Shown here in pieces: positions 8,763-16,442 of a stretch of DNA of 50,872 nucleotides. Each line of letters opens with the position of its first letter. Positions within the stretch are counted from its first letter, which is position 1. Under the pieces are notes generated by a model, which saw nothing but the letters and a program-made list of their open reading frames with translations, was not told the DNA's origin and made no database searches. Source of the stretch: Candidatus Binatia bacterium (lineage in GTDB: Bacteria > Desulfobacterota > Binatia > UBA9968); contig DASXUF010000110.1 in the NCBI GenBank assembly GCA_036504975.1, forward strand, positions 1 to 50,872, written 5' to 3'. A program made the position numbers and the translations under genes.

Positions 8763-8826
8763 AGTTTTTAGTTCGCGGTTTTTAGTTATGTCGGAAACTC
8801 AAAACTCAAACCTCAAAACTCAAAAC
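8763..8826. repeat. Dyad of CTCAAAA / TTTTTAG words spanning the start of the next gene
   Basis: The left arm 8763-8787 (AGTTTTTAGTTCGCGG...) is followed directly by the ATG of the downstream ATPase gene. The right arm 8795-8826 (AAACTCAAAACTCAAACC...) is a near-complement and lies inside the predicted coding sequence. The start codon therefore sits in the loop. Confidence 0.6.
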
Positions 8827-9798
8827 ACTGCTATCGTCGAGGTGCGCGGCCTCAAAAAATATTTTCCGGTTACGAGCGGCGTCATCACGCAGCGGATCGT
8901 CGGCTGGATCAAAGCGGTGGACGACGTGAGCTTTTCCATCCGCCGCGGCGAGACCTTGGGGCTGGTCGGGGAATCCGGCTGCGGCAAGACGACCACCGGC
9001 CGCTGCCTGCTTCAGCTCGAACGCCCCACGAGCGGCAGCGTGCTTTTCGAGGGACGGGACCTCGCGCGCATGAGCGATGAAGAATTGCGCCCGCTCCGCC
9101 GGCACATTCAGATCGTCTTCCAAGATCCTTACAGCTCTCTCAACCCGCGCATGACGATCGGACAGATCATTGCCGAGCCGATCCACGTGCACGCGCTCGC
9201 GCAGAACGGGACCAAGCGCGACGACCGTGTGGCCGAGCTTTTGCGCGTGGTCGGACTGAACCCGATCATGGCGCGCCGCTATCCGCATGAGCTTTCCGGC
9301 GGCCAGCGCCAGAGGGTAGGCATCGCGCGCGCTCTGGCGCTCGAGCCCAAGCTCATCGTGTGCGACGAGCCGGTCTCGGCGCTGGACGTCTCGATCCAGG
9401 CGCAGATCATCAATTTACTGGAAGAGCTGCAGGAAAAGTTCGACCTCACGTATCTCTTCATCGCCCACGACCTCTCGGTCGTGCGCCACATCAGCGACCG
9501 CATCGCGGTGATGTATCTGGGGAAGATCGTCGAGATCGCGGACCGCCTGGAGCTTTACGAGAATCCGCTCCATCCTTATACGAAAGCGCTGCTTTCGGCG
9601 GTTCCCGTGCCCGATCCCATGATCGAAGCCCGGCGCGAACGGATCGTCCTCGGCGGCGAGGTGCCGAGCCCTTCGAACCCGCCTTCAGGCTGCGTCTTTC
9701 ATACCCGTTGTTCGATCGCCATCCCGGATTGCAAGCAGGCCGTTCCTGAATTGAGGGAAATTAGGCCGGATCACTGGGTGGCCTGCGCTCTGGCGTGA
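8788..9798 (+). CDS. Dipeptide/oligopeptide-type ABC transporter ATP-binding protein (DppF/OppF family)
   Basis: This 336-residue partner of the preceding ATPase has Walker [13 protein letters not shown]-loop [17 protein letters not shown], signature [15 protein letters not shown], Walker [15 protein letters not shown] and H-loop [14 protein letters not shown]. The C-terminal cysteine-containing OppF extension ([11 protein letters not shown]) follows from about residue 300. With ATG 8788 the first 16 residues ([13 protein letters not shown]) are encoded by one arm of an intergenic dyad and are low-complexity. GTG 8842 would give a more family-like start ([10 protein letters not shown]). The 207-base gap before it, filled by two dyads, is unusual for genes of one complex. 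Confidence 0.94.
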   Translation: MSETQNSNLKTQNTAIVEVRGLKKYFPVTSGVITQRIVGWIKAVDDVSFSIRRGETLGLVGESGCGKTTTGRCLLQLERPTSGSVLFEGRDLARMSDEELRPLRRHIQIVFQDPYSSLNPRMTIGQIIAEPIHVHALAQNGTKRDDRVAELLRVVGLNPIMARRYPHELSGGQRQRVGIARALALEPKLIVCDEPVSALDVSIQAQIINLLEELQEKFDLTYLFIAHDLSVVRHISDRIAVMYLGKIVEIADRLELYENPLHPYTKALLSAVPVPDPMIEARRERIVLGGEVPSPSNPPSGCVFHTRCSIAIPDCKQAVPELREIRPDHWVACALA

Positions 9799-9814
9799 AA
9801 TTACTCGCAGAGAT

Positions 9815-10783
9815 TCATGGCCCCATCTCTTTGTGAATCGCGCGGAGCGTCGTGAAGTCGTAAACCTGCTCGGGGGCCACTTCACGCTCGACCTTGAGGG
9901 TCTTCCTCTGCAGCGCGATCGTCTTTTCCTGGAGCGCGCGTGGAATCGTGCCGTCGGCGGACATCCCTCGCTGCGCCGCCTTATAAGCCTCCGTAGCTTC
10001 GCTTTCCGTTACTTTCATCGCATTGGCCATTCTGCTCACGGCTTCCTTTTCGTTCGTCTTAAACCAGAAAAACCCTTTGAGCGTGCCGCGGAGAAAACGG
10101 CGCATAAAATCCGGCCGCTGAGCGAGCGTTTTCTCCGCAACGACGACCCCGGCGGTGACGAATTCGAGATGATCGCCGTAGAAGACGAGCTCGTGAAAGC
10201 CGTTTTTCTTGGCGATCAGGCTGTCGGTTTGATTGAGCACGGCCGCGTCCACGGCGCCCGCCATCAACGCGGCCAGCCTGCTGGGGGTGGGCTCGACCGC
10301 GCGCAGCGCGACGTCGCGCTGGGGATCGATCCCGCTTTTAGCCAGTAGCTCACGTGTCATCTGATCCAGGGCCGCGCCGAAGCTTGAGACGGCAATTTGT
10401 TTCCCCTTGAGCTCCTGCAGCGTTTTGACGTTCCTGGCGAAGAGCCAGTTGAGCGGGCGCGTATCGAAGACCATGACGATCCTGAGCGGCAGACCTCTTA
10501 AGATAGCGCCCGCGCCCTGGCCGAGGATCTGGCTGGCGTCGAAGTTGCCGCCGACCAGGCCTTGAATACCCGGCAACATCCCGGCCTGAACCGCCAACAC
10601 CTCGAGTCCTTCCTCGTGGTAAAAGCCTTTTTCAATCGTGTAGCGATAGAGAAGAGTATTCGCGCTGATGCCGGCGGATATATGGATGTGCGCCCTTTCC
10701 GACGCGAGCGACGCGCCGGAAAACATGAGCCTCGACCCCAGGACCGCTATGAAGATGCTCCGATGCTTCCAGCTAGAAGCCAT
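9815..10783 (-). CDS. NMT1/SsuA-like ABC transporter substrate-binding protein
   Basis: The product (322 aa) begins with a basic stretch and a hydrophobic segment that looks like a secretion signal (about 1-28, ending GASLASE). A type II periplasmic binding fold follows, with the NMT1 hallmarks: YRYTIEKGFYHEEGLEVLAV, a nitrate/sulfonate-like first lobe (GGNFDASQILGQG), and LKGKQIAVSSFGAALDQMTRELL. Such proteins deliver small anions, sulfonates or thiamine precursors to SsuBC/TauBC-type importers, but no such permease or ATPase is adjacent. It lies on the opposite strand to the flanking opp-like genes and overlaps the gene upstream of it by 11 bases, so the pair is co-transcribed. Confidence 0.85.
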   Translation of the reverse strand: MASSWKHRSIFIAVLGSRLMFSGASLASERAHIHISAGISANTLLYRYTIEKGFYHEEGLEVLAVQAGMLPGIQGLVGGNFDASQILGQGAGAILRGLPLRIVMVFDTRPLNWLFARNVKTLQELKGKQIAVSSFGAALDQMTRELLAKSGIDPQRDVALRAVEPTPSRLAALMAGAVDAAVLNQTDSLIAKKNGFHELVFYGDHLEFVTAGVVVAEKTLAQRPDFMRRFLRGTLKGFFWFKTNEKEAVSRMANAMKVTESEATEAYKAAQRGMSADGTIPRALQEKTIALQRKTLKVEREVAPEQVYDFTTLRAIHKEMGP

Positions 10784-11813
10784 ATTTCTCTACGGCGGCT
10801 ATCGCGGTCTGGAGAGCGGATTTTAGTTGCGGTCTGCCGCTGACTTCCTTGTAAGCCGCGACGACCGGACCGTCACGCAGAACTTCCTCGACCGGAAGCG
10901 CCCGCTGAAGCTTTCCACGCTGAACCATTTCAGCGACGATTCTATTTACCGCCTCCGGCGCGACGCCGCCGTCTATCGGCAGCGCCCAACTGTCCAGCCG
11001 ATCAGGCGACGTGACGATGGCGAGCCGGCGCTCGTCTTCGTTGTGTGTATTGGTTTTCCTGAGGCGCGCCTCAAGCTCCTTCAAATAATCGTAATTTTCG
11101 ATATCGCGCATGAACCAGAAAGCGCGGATGATGGCGCGGAAGTACGCGCGTAATTCTTCGCCGCGCTGCTCGATCGTTTTGGCAGTCGCGACGGTTATTT
11201 TTCCCGGCCGCTTCGGAAAAATCTTGTTTGGGTCGAGGATCATCGGAAAGCCGTCCCTTTCAAGCTGATCGGAAAAAGGCGGCTGCGAGGTGACGGCGTC
11301 CACCTTTCCGGCACGGAGCATCTCGGCGTGGGCCGGGTTGTTGCGGTAGCCGAAGACCGGATCGTAGATCCATTCGACTTCGGTCTCCGGATCGACGTCG
11401 GCATCGCGCAGAGCTTGATGGATGAAGACCTGTACCAGGCCTTCTCGCTCGCGCATGCCGATCCTGCCGCCGCGAAGCGCGCTCATGTCTTTCACGCGCT
11501 TGGCGCCGTACCATTTCAGAAACGGCGTGTAGCGCCAACCGCCGACGATGTAACAATCCGCTCCCTTGGCGCGCTGGGAGATCGCCGCTTCGACGTCGAC
11601 CGCGGTGGCGATGTCCACGCCGCGATTTTTCATCGCCAGCGCGAGCCCTTCACATTCCAACGGGCCCGGAATCAAGCCGCCCGCGTCGTAACGGTATGCG
11701 CCAAGCTTCTCGTCGCGAAAAAATCTCTGCTCCTCGGCGACGAAGATAGCGATCTGGTGGCCCACGTGGTAATTGCTGTTGGCGATGAGAAGAGGCTGGT
11801 CGAGCGCGCTCAT
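10773..11813 (-). CDS. NMT1-like substrate-binding domain protein without an evident signal peptide
   Basis: This 346-residue protein is related to periplasmic binding proteins of the NMT1/THI5 group: an N-terminal lobe with a GHQIAIFVAEEQRFFRDEKLG-like opening, YIVGGWRYTPFLKWYGAK, MSALRGGRIGMREREG, and a hinge and second lobe with AGKVDAVTSQPPF. It starts MSALDQPLLIANSNYH with no hydrophobic leader, so it may be cytoplasmic or use a different start. The long helical C-terminal part (about 230-346) is larger than usual. A minus-strand promoter (TTGACT-18-TATGAT, 11841-11870) fits this two-gene operon. The ligand is unknown. Confidence 0.72.
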   Translation of the reverse strand: MSALDQPLLIANSNYHVGHQIAIFVAEEQRFFRDEKLGAYRYDAGGLIPGPLECEGLALAMKNRGVDIATAVDVEAAISQRAKGADCYIVGGWRYTPFLKWYGAKRVKDMSALRGGRIGMREREGLVQVFIHQALRDADVDPETEVEWIYDPVFGYRNNPAHAEMLRAGKVDAVTSQPPFSDQLERDGFPMILDPNKIFPKRPGKITVATAKTIEQRGEELRAYFRAIIRAFWFMRDIENYDYLKELEARLRKTNTHNEDERRLAIVTSPDRLDSWALPIDGGVAPEAVNRIVAEMVQRGKLQRALPVEEVLRDGPVVAAYKEVSGRPQLKSALQTAIAAVEKYGF

Positions 11814-11840
11814 GATTCAATTCATTTTCCGTGTGGCGCG

Positions 11841-11870
11841 ATCATAGTATTGGCGATCGGAGGCAGTCAA
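11841..11870 (-). promoter_or_regulatory. Sigma70-like promoter for the minus-strand binding-protein pair
   Basis: Read on the minus strand, TTGACT (11870-11865) and TATGAT (11846-11841) are 18 bases apart. The start codon at 11813 lies about 20 bases beyond the expected transcription start. Found by eye. Confidence 0.5.
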
Positions 11871-11939
11871 GCATTATGCGTAGCGCCCGGCGAAGAGGCG
11901 GACCGCGTTCCCGGCCTTTGTGGTACCTCTGGCAAACTC

Positions 11940-11969
11940 TTGACTTTGCGAACGGAGATGGACTAGGTA
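11940..11969 (+). promoter_or_regulatory. Possible promoter for the binding protein-permease operon
   Basis: TTGACT (11940-11945) and TAGGTA (11964-11969) are 18 bases apart, in the divergent gap upstream of the binding-protein gene. The -10 match is weak. The downstream ribosome site AAAGGAGGT (12024-12032) is a full consensus. Confidence 0.35.
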
Positions 11970-12040
11970 TTCGCAACGACACTGGTGTCCGGCTGCTCAA
12001 GCGGGGCGATGGTCGTAGACCCTAAAGGAGGTACTCAACG

Positions 12041-13660
12041 ATGAGTGACAAAACCGGACGGCTCATTGCCGTTACATGCGGCGCGATTCTTTTTCTGGCG
12101 ATGCTGATTTTCTCGCCGCCTGCCGAAGCCGCGCAGGCGGAGAAGGTCCGCACCGGCGGCGAGCTCGTCTTCGCCGTGGGTGGCACGCCTCCCTCCTTCG
12201 ACGGTCACCGGGAAACTACTTTTGCGATGCTGCATCCGGTCTCGCCTCACTACAGCACGCTTCTACGCTTCGACCCGCAGGCGTACCCAAAAATAATCGG
12301 CGACGTGGCGGAGGATAAATGGACGATCTCCAAAGACGGGCTTACCTACACGTTCAAGATTCGCAAGGGGATCAAGTTCCATGACGGAAGCGATCTCACG
12401 TCCAGAGATGTGAAAGCAACTTACGACAAAATTATTTTTCCGCGGGAAGGTGTGGCCAGCGCCCGGCAAGCCTCTTATGCGGTCGTGAAAAAAATAGAGG
12501 CGCCGGACCCCGCCACCGTGGTCTTTGAGCTGAAGCAGTTGTCGGCCTCGTTCATCGCCAACCTGGCTTCGCCGTGGAATTTTATTTACAGCGCCGAGAA
12601 ACTCAGTCAAGACCCGCGCTGGTACGAGAAGAACATCATGGGCTCGGGACCGTTCGTTTTCGTCGAGCACGTGGCCGGCTCGCACTGGATCGGCAAGAAG
12701 AATCCCAACTACTATATGAAAGACCGCCCCTACCTGGACGGCTTCAAGGCTATTTTCATTCGCGACACGGCGCCACGCGTCGCCGCGGTCCGGAGCGGCC
12801 AGGCGCTCATCGAGTTCCGCGGTTTTAACCCCGCAGCGCTCGCTGACGTTACGAAAACCGTGGGGAAAAACGCCGTCGTCCAGGAAAGCCCCTGGATTTG
12901 CAATCTGACGGTCACGATGAACAGCGAGAAGAAACCCTTCAACGACGCGCGCGTGCGCCGCGCCTTGAGTCTCGCCATCGATCGCTGGGGCGCGTCCAAG
13001 GCGCTCTCCCAAATCTCGCTGATGAAGTACGTCGGCGGAGTTTTCCGTCCGGGCTCGCAGTTCGCGACGCCGGAAGCGGAGCTCACCAAAGTGGCTGGCT
13101 TCAGTAAGAACATCGACGCGTCGCGCAAGGAAGCCCGCCGCTTGCTCAAAGAAGCCGGAGTGGCCGAGGGATTTTCTTTTACGCTCAAGAACCGCAACGT
13201 GAAAGAGCCCTACGAGGTTACGGGGGTCTACGCCATCGATCAATGGCGGCAGATCGGTCTCAACGTCAACCACGTCGCGCAGGAAGAGAATACCTACTTC
13301 AACGATTTGCGCCAGGGGAACTACGACGCCGCGATCGATTTTGCCTGCGATTTCATGGACGAGCCGGATCTGCAACTGCAAAAGTTTCTGAGCGCCAAGA
13401 AAAGCTCTCTGAATTACGCCCGCTATAACGACGACGAGTTGGACGAGCTATACGACAGGCAGAGCCGCATGACGGCGCTTGCCGATCGTCTGAAGGTTCT
13501 GAGACAGTTCGAAAAGAGAGTGCTGGACGAGCAAGCATACCAATTCCACATCCTGTGGTGGCAGCGCATTGTCCCGCATTGGGCGAAAGTCAAAGGCTGG
13601 AAGATCACGCCGAGCCATTACGTGAACCAGGACCTGAGGGACGTTTGGATCGCCGAATAA
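12041..13660 (+). CDS. Peptide/nickel-type ABC transporter substrate-binding protein (SBP_bac_5 family)
   Basis: The 539-residue periplasmic binding protein has a clear signal peptide (LIAVTCGAILFLAMLIF then a PPAEAAQA cleavage region, about 1-32). The family-5 fold follows: GGELVFAVGG start, YSTLLRFDP, WTISKDGLTYTFKIRKGIKFHDG (split as WTISKDGLTYTF and IRKGIKFHDG), and FNDARVRRALSLAIDR near residue 305. Its length and motifs match DppA/OppA. The start has an ideal AAAGGAGGT eight bases upstream. It heads the run to the two permease genes, separated from the first by a dyad. The peptide-like substrate cannot be specified; family members also carry nickel, sugars and opines. Confidence 0.94.
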   Translation: MSDKTGRLIAVTCGAILFLAMLIFSPPAEAAQAEKVRTGGELVFAVGGTPPSFDGHRETTFAMLHPVSPHYSTLLRFDPQAYPKIIGDVAEDKWTISKDGLTYTFKIRKGIKFHDGSDLTSRDVKATYDKIIFPREGVASARQASYAVVKKIEAPDPATVVFELKQLSASFIANLASPWNFIYSAEKLSQDPRWYEKNIMGSGPFVFVEHVAGSHWIGKKNPNYYMKDRPYLDGFKAIFIRDTAPRVAAVRSGQALIEFRGFNPAALADVTKTVGKNAVVQESPWICNLTVTMNSEKKPFNDARVRRALSLAIDRWGASKALSQISLMKYVGGVFRPGSQFATPEAELTKVAGFSKNIDASRKEARRLLKEAGVAEGFSFTLKNRNVKEPYEVTGVYAIDQWRQIGLNVNHVAQEENTYFNDLRQGNYDAAIDFACDFMDEPDLQLQKFLSAKKSSLNYARYNDDELDELYDRQSRMTALADRLKVLRQFEKRVLDEQAYQFHILWWQRIVPHWAKVKGWKITPSHYVNQDLRDVWIAE

Positions 13661-13662
13661 CC

Positions 13663-13735
13663 AAGTAAAAAGGAAAAGGTAAAAAGGCAAAAACGATGCA
13701 GCTCGTTTTTACTCATACCTTTTACCTTTTGCCTT
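13663..13735. repeat. Intergenic dyad of AAAAGG / CCTTTT words
   Basis: The left arm 13663-13693 (AAGTAAAAAGGAAAAGG...) and right arm 13705-13735 (TTTTTACTCATACCTTTT...) pair imperfectly, with a perfect core AAAAACGA/TCGTTTTT around the TGCAGC loop. It fills the gap between the binding protein and the first permease and ends four bases before the permease ATG. Similar words recur at 45020-45086. Confidence 0.65.
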
Positions 13736-13738
13736 GAG

Positions 13739-14692
13739 ATGTGGCAGTACATTCTTAAACGCCTCTTGTTGATGATTCCGACGCTGCTCGGAGTCGCGGC
13801 TCTGGTTTTTCTGCTCTTGCGAGTGTTGCCGGGCGACATCGTCGAACTCAAGTACGCGGGCAGCGGCACCTTCGCGCCCAGGCAGGTCATCGAGGTGGAG
13901 CGGAAGCAGCTCGGTCTCGACAAGCCGCTCTGGCGGCAATTCGTAAGCTGGATGTGGGGCATCGTCCGCTTCGACTTCGGCACTTCCATGTGGACCGGGA
14001 GGCCGATCGCTCACGAGGTCGCGATCCGTCTCGAACTGAGCCTCGAACTTGCGCTCATGGCGACGTTCGTCGCCGTTCTCATCTCCATTCCTCTCGGAAC
14101 TCTGGCGGCCCTCAAACAGGACACCTGGATCGATTATTTCGTCAGGGTTTTCTCCATCGCCGGTCTGGCCATCCCCTCTTTCTGGCTCGGCATCCTCATC
14201 ATTCTTGTTTTCATCATCTTCTTTAAATGGCTTCCGCCTTTGACCTTCACCTCGTTTTGGGTCGATCCCAAGGCGAATCTCACGCAGCTCCTCTGGCCCG
14301 CGCTGGCCGTGGGGTATCGTTATTCGGCTGTAGCCACGCGCATGACGCGTTCGGCGGTTCTGGAGGTGCTGCACGAGGATTACATCCGTACGGCGCGGGC
14401 GAAGGGGCTGTGGGAGAAAGTCGTGCTGACGCGCCACGCGCTCAAGAACGCACTGCTGCCGGTCATCACGGTGCTCGGTCTCGAGTTTGCGTTTCTCGTC
14501 GGCGGCTTGGTCGTGACGGAACAGGTATTCAACTTGAACGGCATCGGCAAGCTCTTTGTCGAAGCGATCAGCCAGCGGGACTACACGATGGTGCAGAGTC
14601 TCGTGCTGCTGACTTCCTTTGTGTTTATCTTCGTCAACTTCATTGTCGATCTCGTCAACGCGTGGCTGGATCCGCGCATCCGCTACCAATAG
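13739..14692 (+). CDS. Dipeptide/oligopeptide-type ABC transporter permease (DppB/OppB family)
   Basis: The 317-residue integral membrane protein has the family opening MWQYILKRLLLMIPTLLGV as first helix and LPGDIVELKYAGSG after it. About six helices follow, with the cytoplasmic EAA loop (about 210-235; VLEVLHEDYIRTARAKGL) that contacts the ATPase. The C-terminus VNFIVDLVNAWLDPRIRY is typical of DppB. The ATG follows the dyad directly; only TTGAG precedes it as a weak ribosome site, so translation may depend on the dyad being open or on coupling. It pairs with the next permease, whose gene starts 11 bases after its stop. Confidence 0.95.
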   Translation: MWQYILKRLLLMIPTLLGVAALVFLLLRVLPGDIVELKYAGSGTFAPRQVIEVERKQLGLDKPLWRQFVSWMWGIVRFDFGTSMWTGRPIAHEVAIRLELSLELALMATFVAVLISIPLGTLAALKQDTWIDYFVRVFSIAGLAIPSFWLGILIILVFIIFFKWLPPLTFTSFWVDPKANLTQLLWPALAVGYRYSAVATRMTRSAVLEVLHEDYIRTARAKGLWEKVVLTRHALKNALLPVITVLGLEFAFLVGGLVVTEQVFNLNGIGKLFVEAISQRDYTMVQSLVLLTSFVFIFVNFIVDLVNAWLDPRIRYQ

Positions 14693-14703
14693 CGGGCTCG
14701 CCT

Positions 14704-15603
14704 ATGTCCGGAGAAACGGCCGTCGCCGCCCATTCGTTTTCCAGAACACTGTCGTTGAATCGCTGGGCCGTCGTGGCTTTGCGCTTCGCCCGCCGCCGAC
14801 CGCTCGGCGCCGCCGGAGCGGCGATCATCGTCATCATGATCGTCGCGGCCCTGCTGGCGGGTCTCATCTCTCCTTATGACCCGTTGACGACCGATTATGC
14901 TGCCATGCTTCAGGCGCCGAGTTGGGCTCATTGGTTCGGCACCGACGCCTTCGGCCGCGATGTCTTAACGCGCGTCATTTACGGGGCGCGGACGGCTCTC
15001 CTCGTGGGCTTTTGCTCTTCCTTTTGGGGCGCGACTCTAGGCGCTATTATCGGGGTCACCAGCGCTTACTTCGGCGGCAAGGTCGATCTGATCGTTCAGC
15101 GCTTCATGGACCTCTTGCTCTCGTTCCCATTGATCGTGCTGGCCTTGGTGGTCGTTGCGGTTCTAGGAATCGGCACGGTCAATGTGATTTTAGCCATCAT
15201 GGTGCCGATGATTCCGCGCTCTGCCCTGGTCGCGCGCAGCAGCGCGCTCTCTCTCCGACAGACTCCGTTCATCGATGCGGCGCGTGCTTTGGGCTTCGGC
15301 CACACGCGGATTATTTTCCGCCACATGCTGCCGAACGTCATGGCGCCTTATCTCATCATGCTCACGGCGTTCCTCGGCCAGGCGATTTTGCTCGAAGCTT
15401 CGCTCTCTTTTCTCGGCCTCGGCGTGGCCGAGCCGGTGGCGGCGTGGGGACTGATGCTCCGCGGCGCTGCCGTGGAATTCGCCGAGCGCGCGCCGTGGAT
15501 GGCGATTTTTCCCGGCATCGCGATCAGCCTCTCGGTTTTCGCCTTTAATCTCTTCGGCGATTCTCTCCGCGACGCGCTCGACCCGAAGCTCCGGGTGTCC
15601 TAG
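14704..15603 (+). CDS. Dipeptide/oligopeptide-type ABC transporter permease (DppC/OppC family)
   Basis: The product (299 aa) begins with a cytoplasmic segment (about 1-30) and a first helix (AAIIVIMIVAALLAGLISPYDP), followed by the family box HWFGTDAFGRDVLTRVIYGARTAL (read as HWFGTDAFGRDV and YGARTALLVGF). The EAA loop FIDAARALGFGHTRIIFRHMLPN lies near 190-212, and the protein ends FGDSLRDALDPKLR. The frame is open far upstream, but ATG 14704 matches the family's usual N-terminus and sits just behind the preceding stop. Together with the other permease, the binding protein and the ATPase pair upstream it completes one importer. The transporter region ends here, before a repeat element. Confidence 0.95.
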   Translation: MSGETAVAAHSFSRTLSLNRWAVVALRFARRRPLGAAGAAIIVIMIVAALLAGLISPYDPLTTDYAAMLQAPSWAHWFGTDAFGRDVLTRVIYGARTALLVGFCSSFWGATLGAIIGVTSAYFGGKVDLIVQRFMDLLLSFPLIVLALVVVAVLGIGTVNVILAIMVPMIPRSALVARSSALSLRQTPFIDAARALGFGHTRIIFRHMLPNVMAPYLIMLTAFLGQAILLEASLSFLGLGVAEPVAAWGLMLRGAAVEFAERAPWMAIFPGIAISLSVFAFNLFGDSLRDALDPKLRVS

Positions 15604-15637
15604 TGGACTGGTTCACTTAATTTGGCAACGCCGTTCT

Positions 15638-15704
15638 GGTTCGACAAGCTCACCACGAACGGCGTTTTCGTAGTCCGTTCGCACTGAGCCCGTCGAAGTG
15701 CGAG
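15638..15704. repeat. TTCGACAAGCTCA-type inverted repeat
   Basis: The left arm 15638-15662 (GGTTCGACAAGCTCACC then ACGAACGG) and right arm from 15675 (CCGTTCGCACTGAGCCCG then TCGAAGTG) are near-complements. I recall very similar intergenic dyads (TTCGACAAGCTCAGGACGAACGG-like) in many environmental genomes; this was not checked. It marks the left edge of the defence-like cassette. Confidence 0.75.
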
Positions 15705-15738
15705 GGAGCCAGCTGTGCCTATCGCCTGTATTTGAGCC

Positions 15739-15768
15739 TTGCCAGGTTCCCCGCAAATCGCGTAAGAT
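15739..15768 (+). promoter_or_regulatory. Possible promoter of the defence-like cassette
   Basis: TTGCCA (15739-15744) and TAAGAT (15763-15768) are 18 bases apart, about 50 bases before the first gene of the cassette. Both hexamers are imperfect. Confidence 0.35.
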
Positions 15769-15821
15769 TCGCGGAAAACATGTCGAGTAAGGCAGATTGA
15801 ACGATACGCTCAAGGGCCTTC

Positions 15822-16436
15822 ATGCTGACTCCGGCTCCGCTTGTCGTTCCGCCAGATGAGCTAGAATCGACTTTCGGCGGAGGAGTTCCGAAGCTTTGGT
15901 ATTGTGGAGAGCTCGCACTCCTTAAGAATCAGCTTCTGGGGGTAGTTTCGGCTAGAGAGATTGAGCCGGACTTGGCGCTAAAAACCGCTGAACTGATTGA
16001 ACAGTTGACCTCGATCAAGGTTACCTTCATTGGAGGGTGGCACTCTCCGCTTGAAGAAGAAGCGCTGCGGATTCTACTTCGTGGTCGCGCTCCGATTGTG
16101 TTTTGCGTTGCCAAGACTCTGGAAAAATTCGTGCCGTTGGAAGATGTCCGGACGGTCGTCGCTCAGGGACGCGGATTGTTGCTGACACACTGTAGCCCAA
16201 AGGCGAGGCGGATCAGCAGAGATGCCTCGTTAAGACGGAACGAGATATTCTTGAGTCTCGCCAGGGCGTTGCTGGTGCTGTCAGCGCCTCCTCGCAGTGC
16301 GTCCGCAAAGCTCGCCGAAGGCGCTGTGAAGCTCGGCAAACCGGTTTTTGCGATTGATCATCGAGTCAACCAGGATTTGTTGGCTTCCGGCGTTTTGCCG
16401 GCGACGTTTGAAAACATCAGCCAAGCCTTTCAATGA
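15822..16436 (+). CDS. DprA/Smf-like Rossmann-fold protein, minimal form
   Basis: This 204-residue protein aligns by eye with the Rossmann core of DNA-processing protein A: LLGVVSAREIE (DprA GSRK box region, about 40-50), VTFIGGWHSPLEEEALRILL (the SG-G-D-AH region, about 66-86), and GLLLTHCSPK followed by RRNEIFLSLARALLVLSAP (the RNRIIAGLS region, about 140-165) and GKPVFAID. It lacks the N-terminal SAM and C-terminal winged-helix domains of competence DprA (about 360 aa). Six bases separate it from the methyltransferase gene, so it belongs to that cassette. Such small DprA relatives probably bind single-stranded DNA or nucleotides. Its role here is inferred only from context. Confidence 0.72.
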   Translation: MLTPAPLVVPPDELESTFGGGVPKLWYCGELALLKNQLLGVVSAREIEPDLALKTAELIEQLTSIKVTFIGGWHSPLEEEALRILLRGRAPIVFCVAKTLEKFVPLEDVRTVVAQGRGLLLTHCSPKARRISRDASLRRNEIFLSLARALLVLSAPPRSASAKLAEGAVKLGKPVFAIDHRVNQDLLASGVLPATFENISQAFQ

Positions 16437-16442
16437 GAAACT

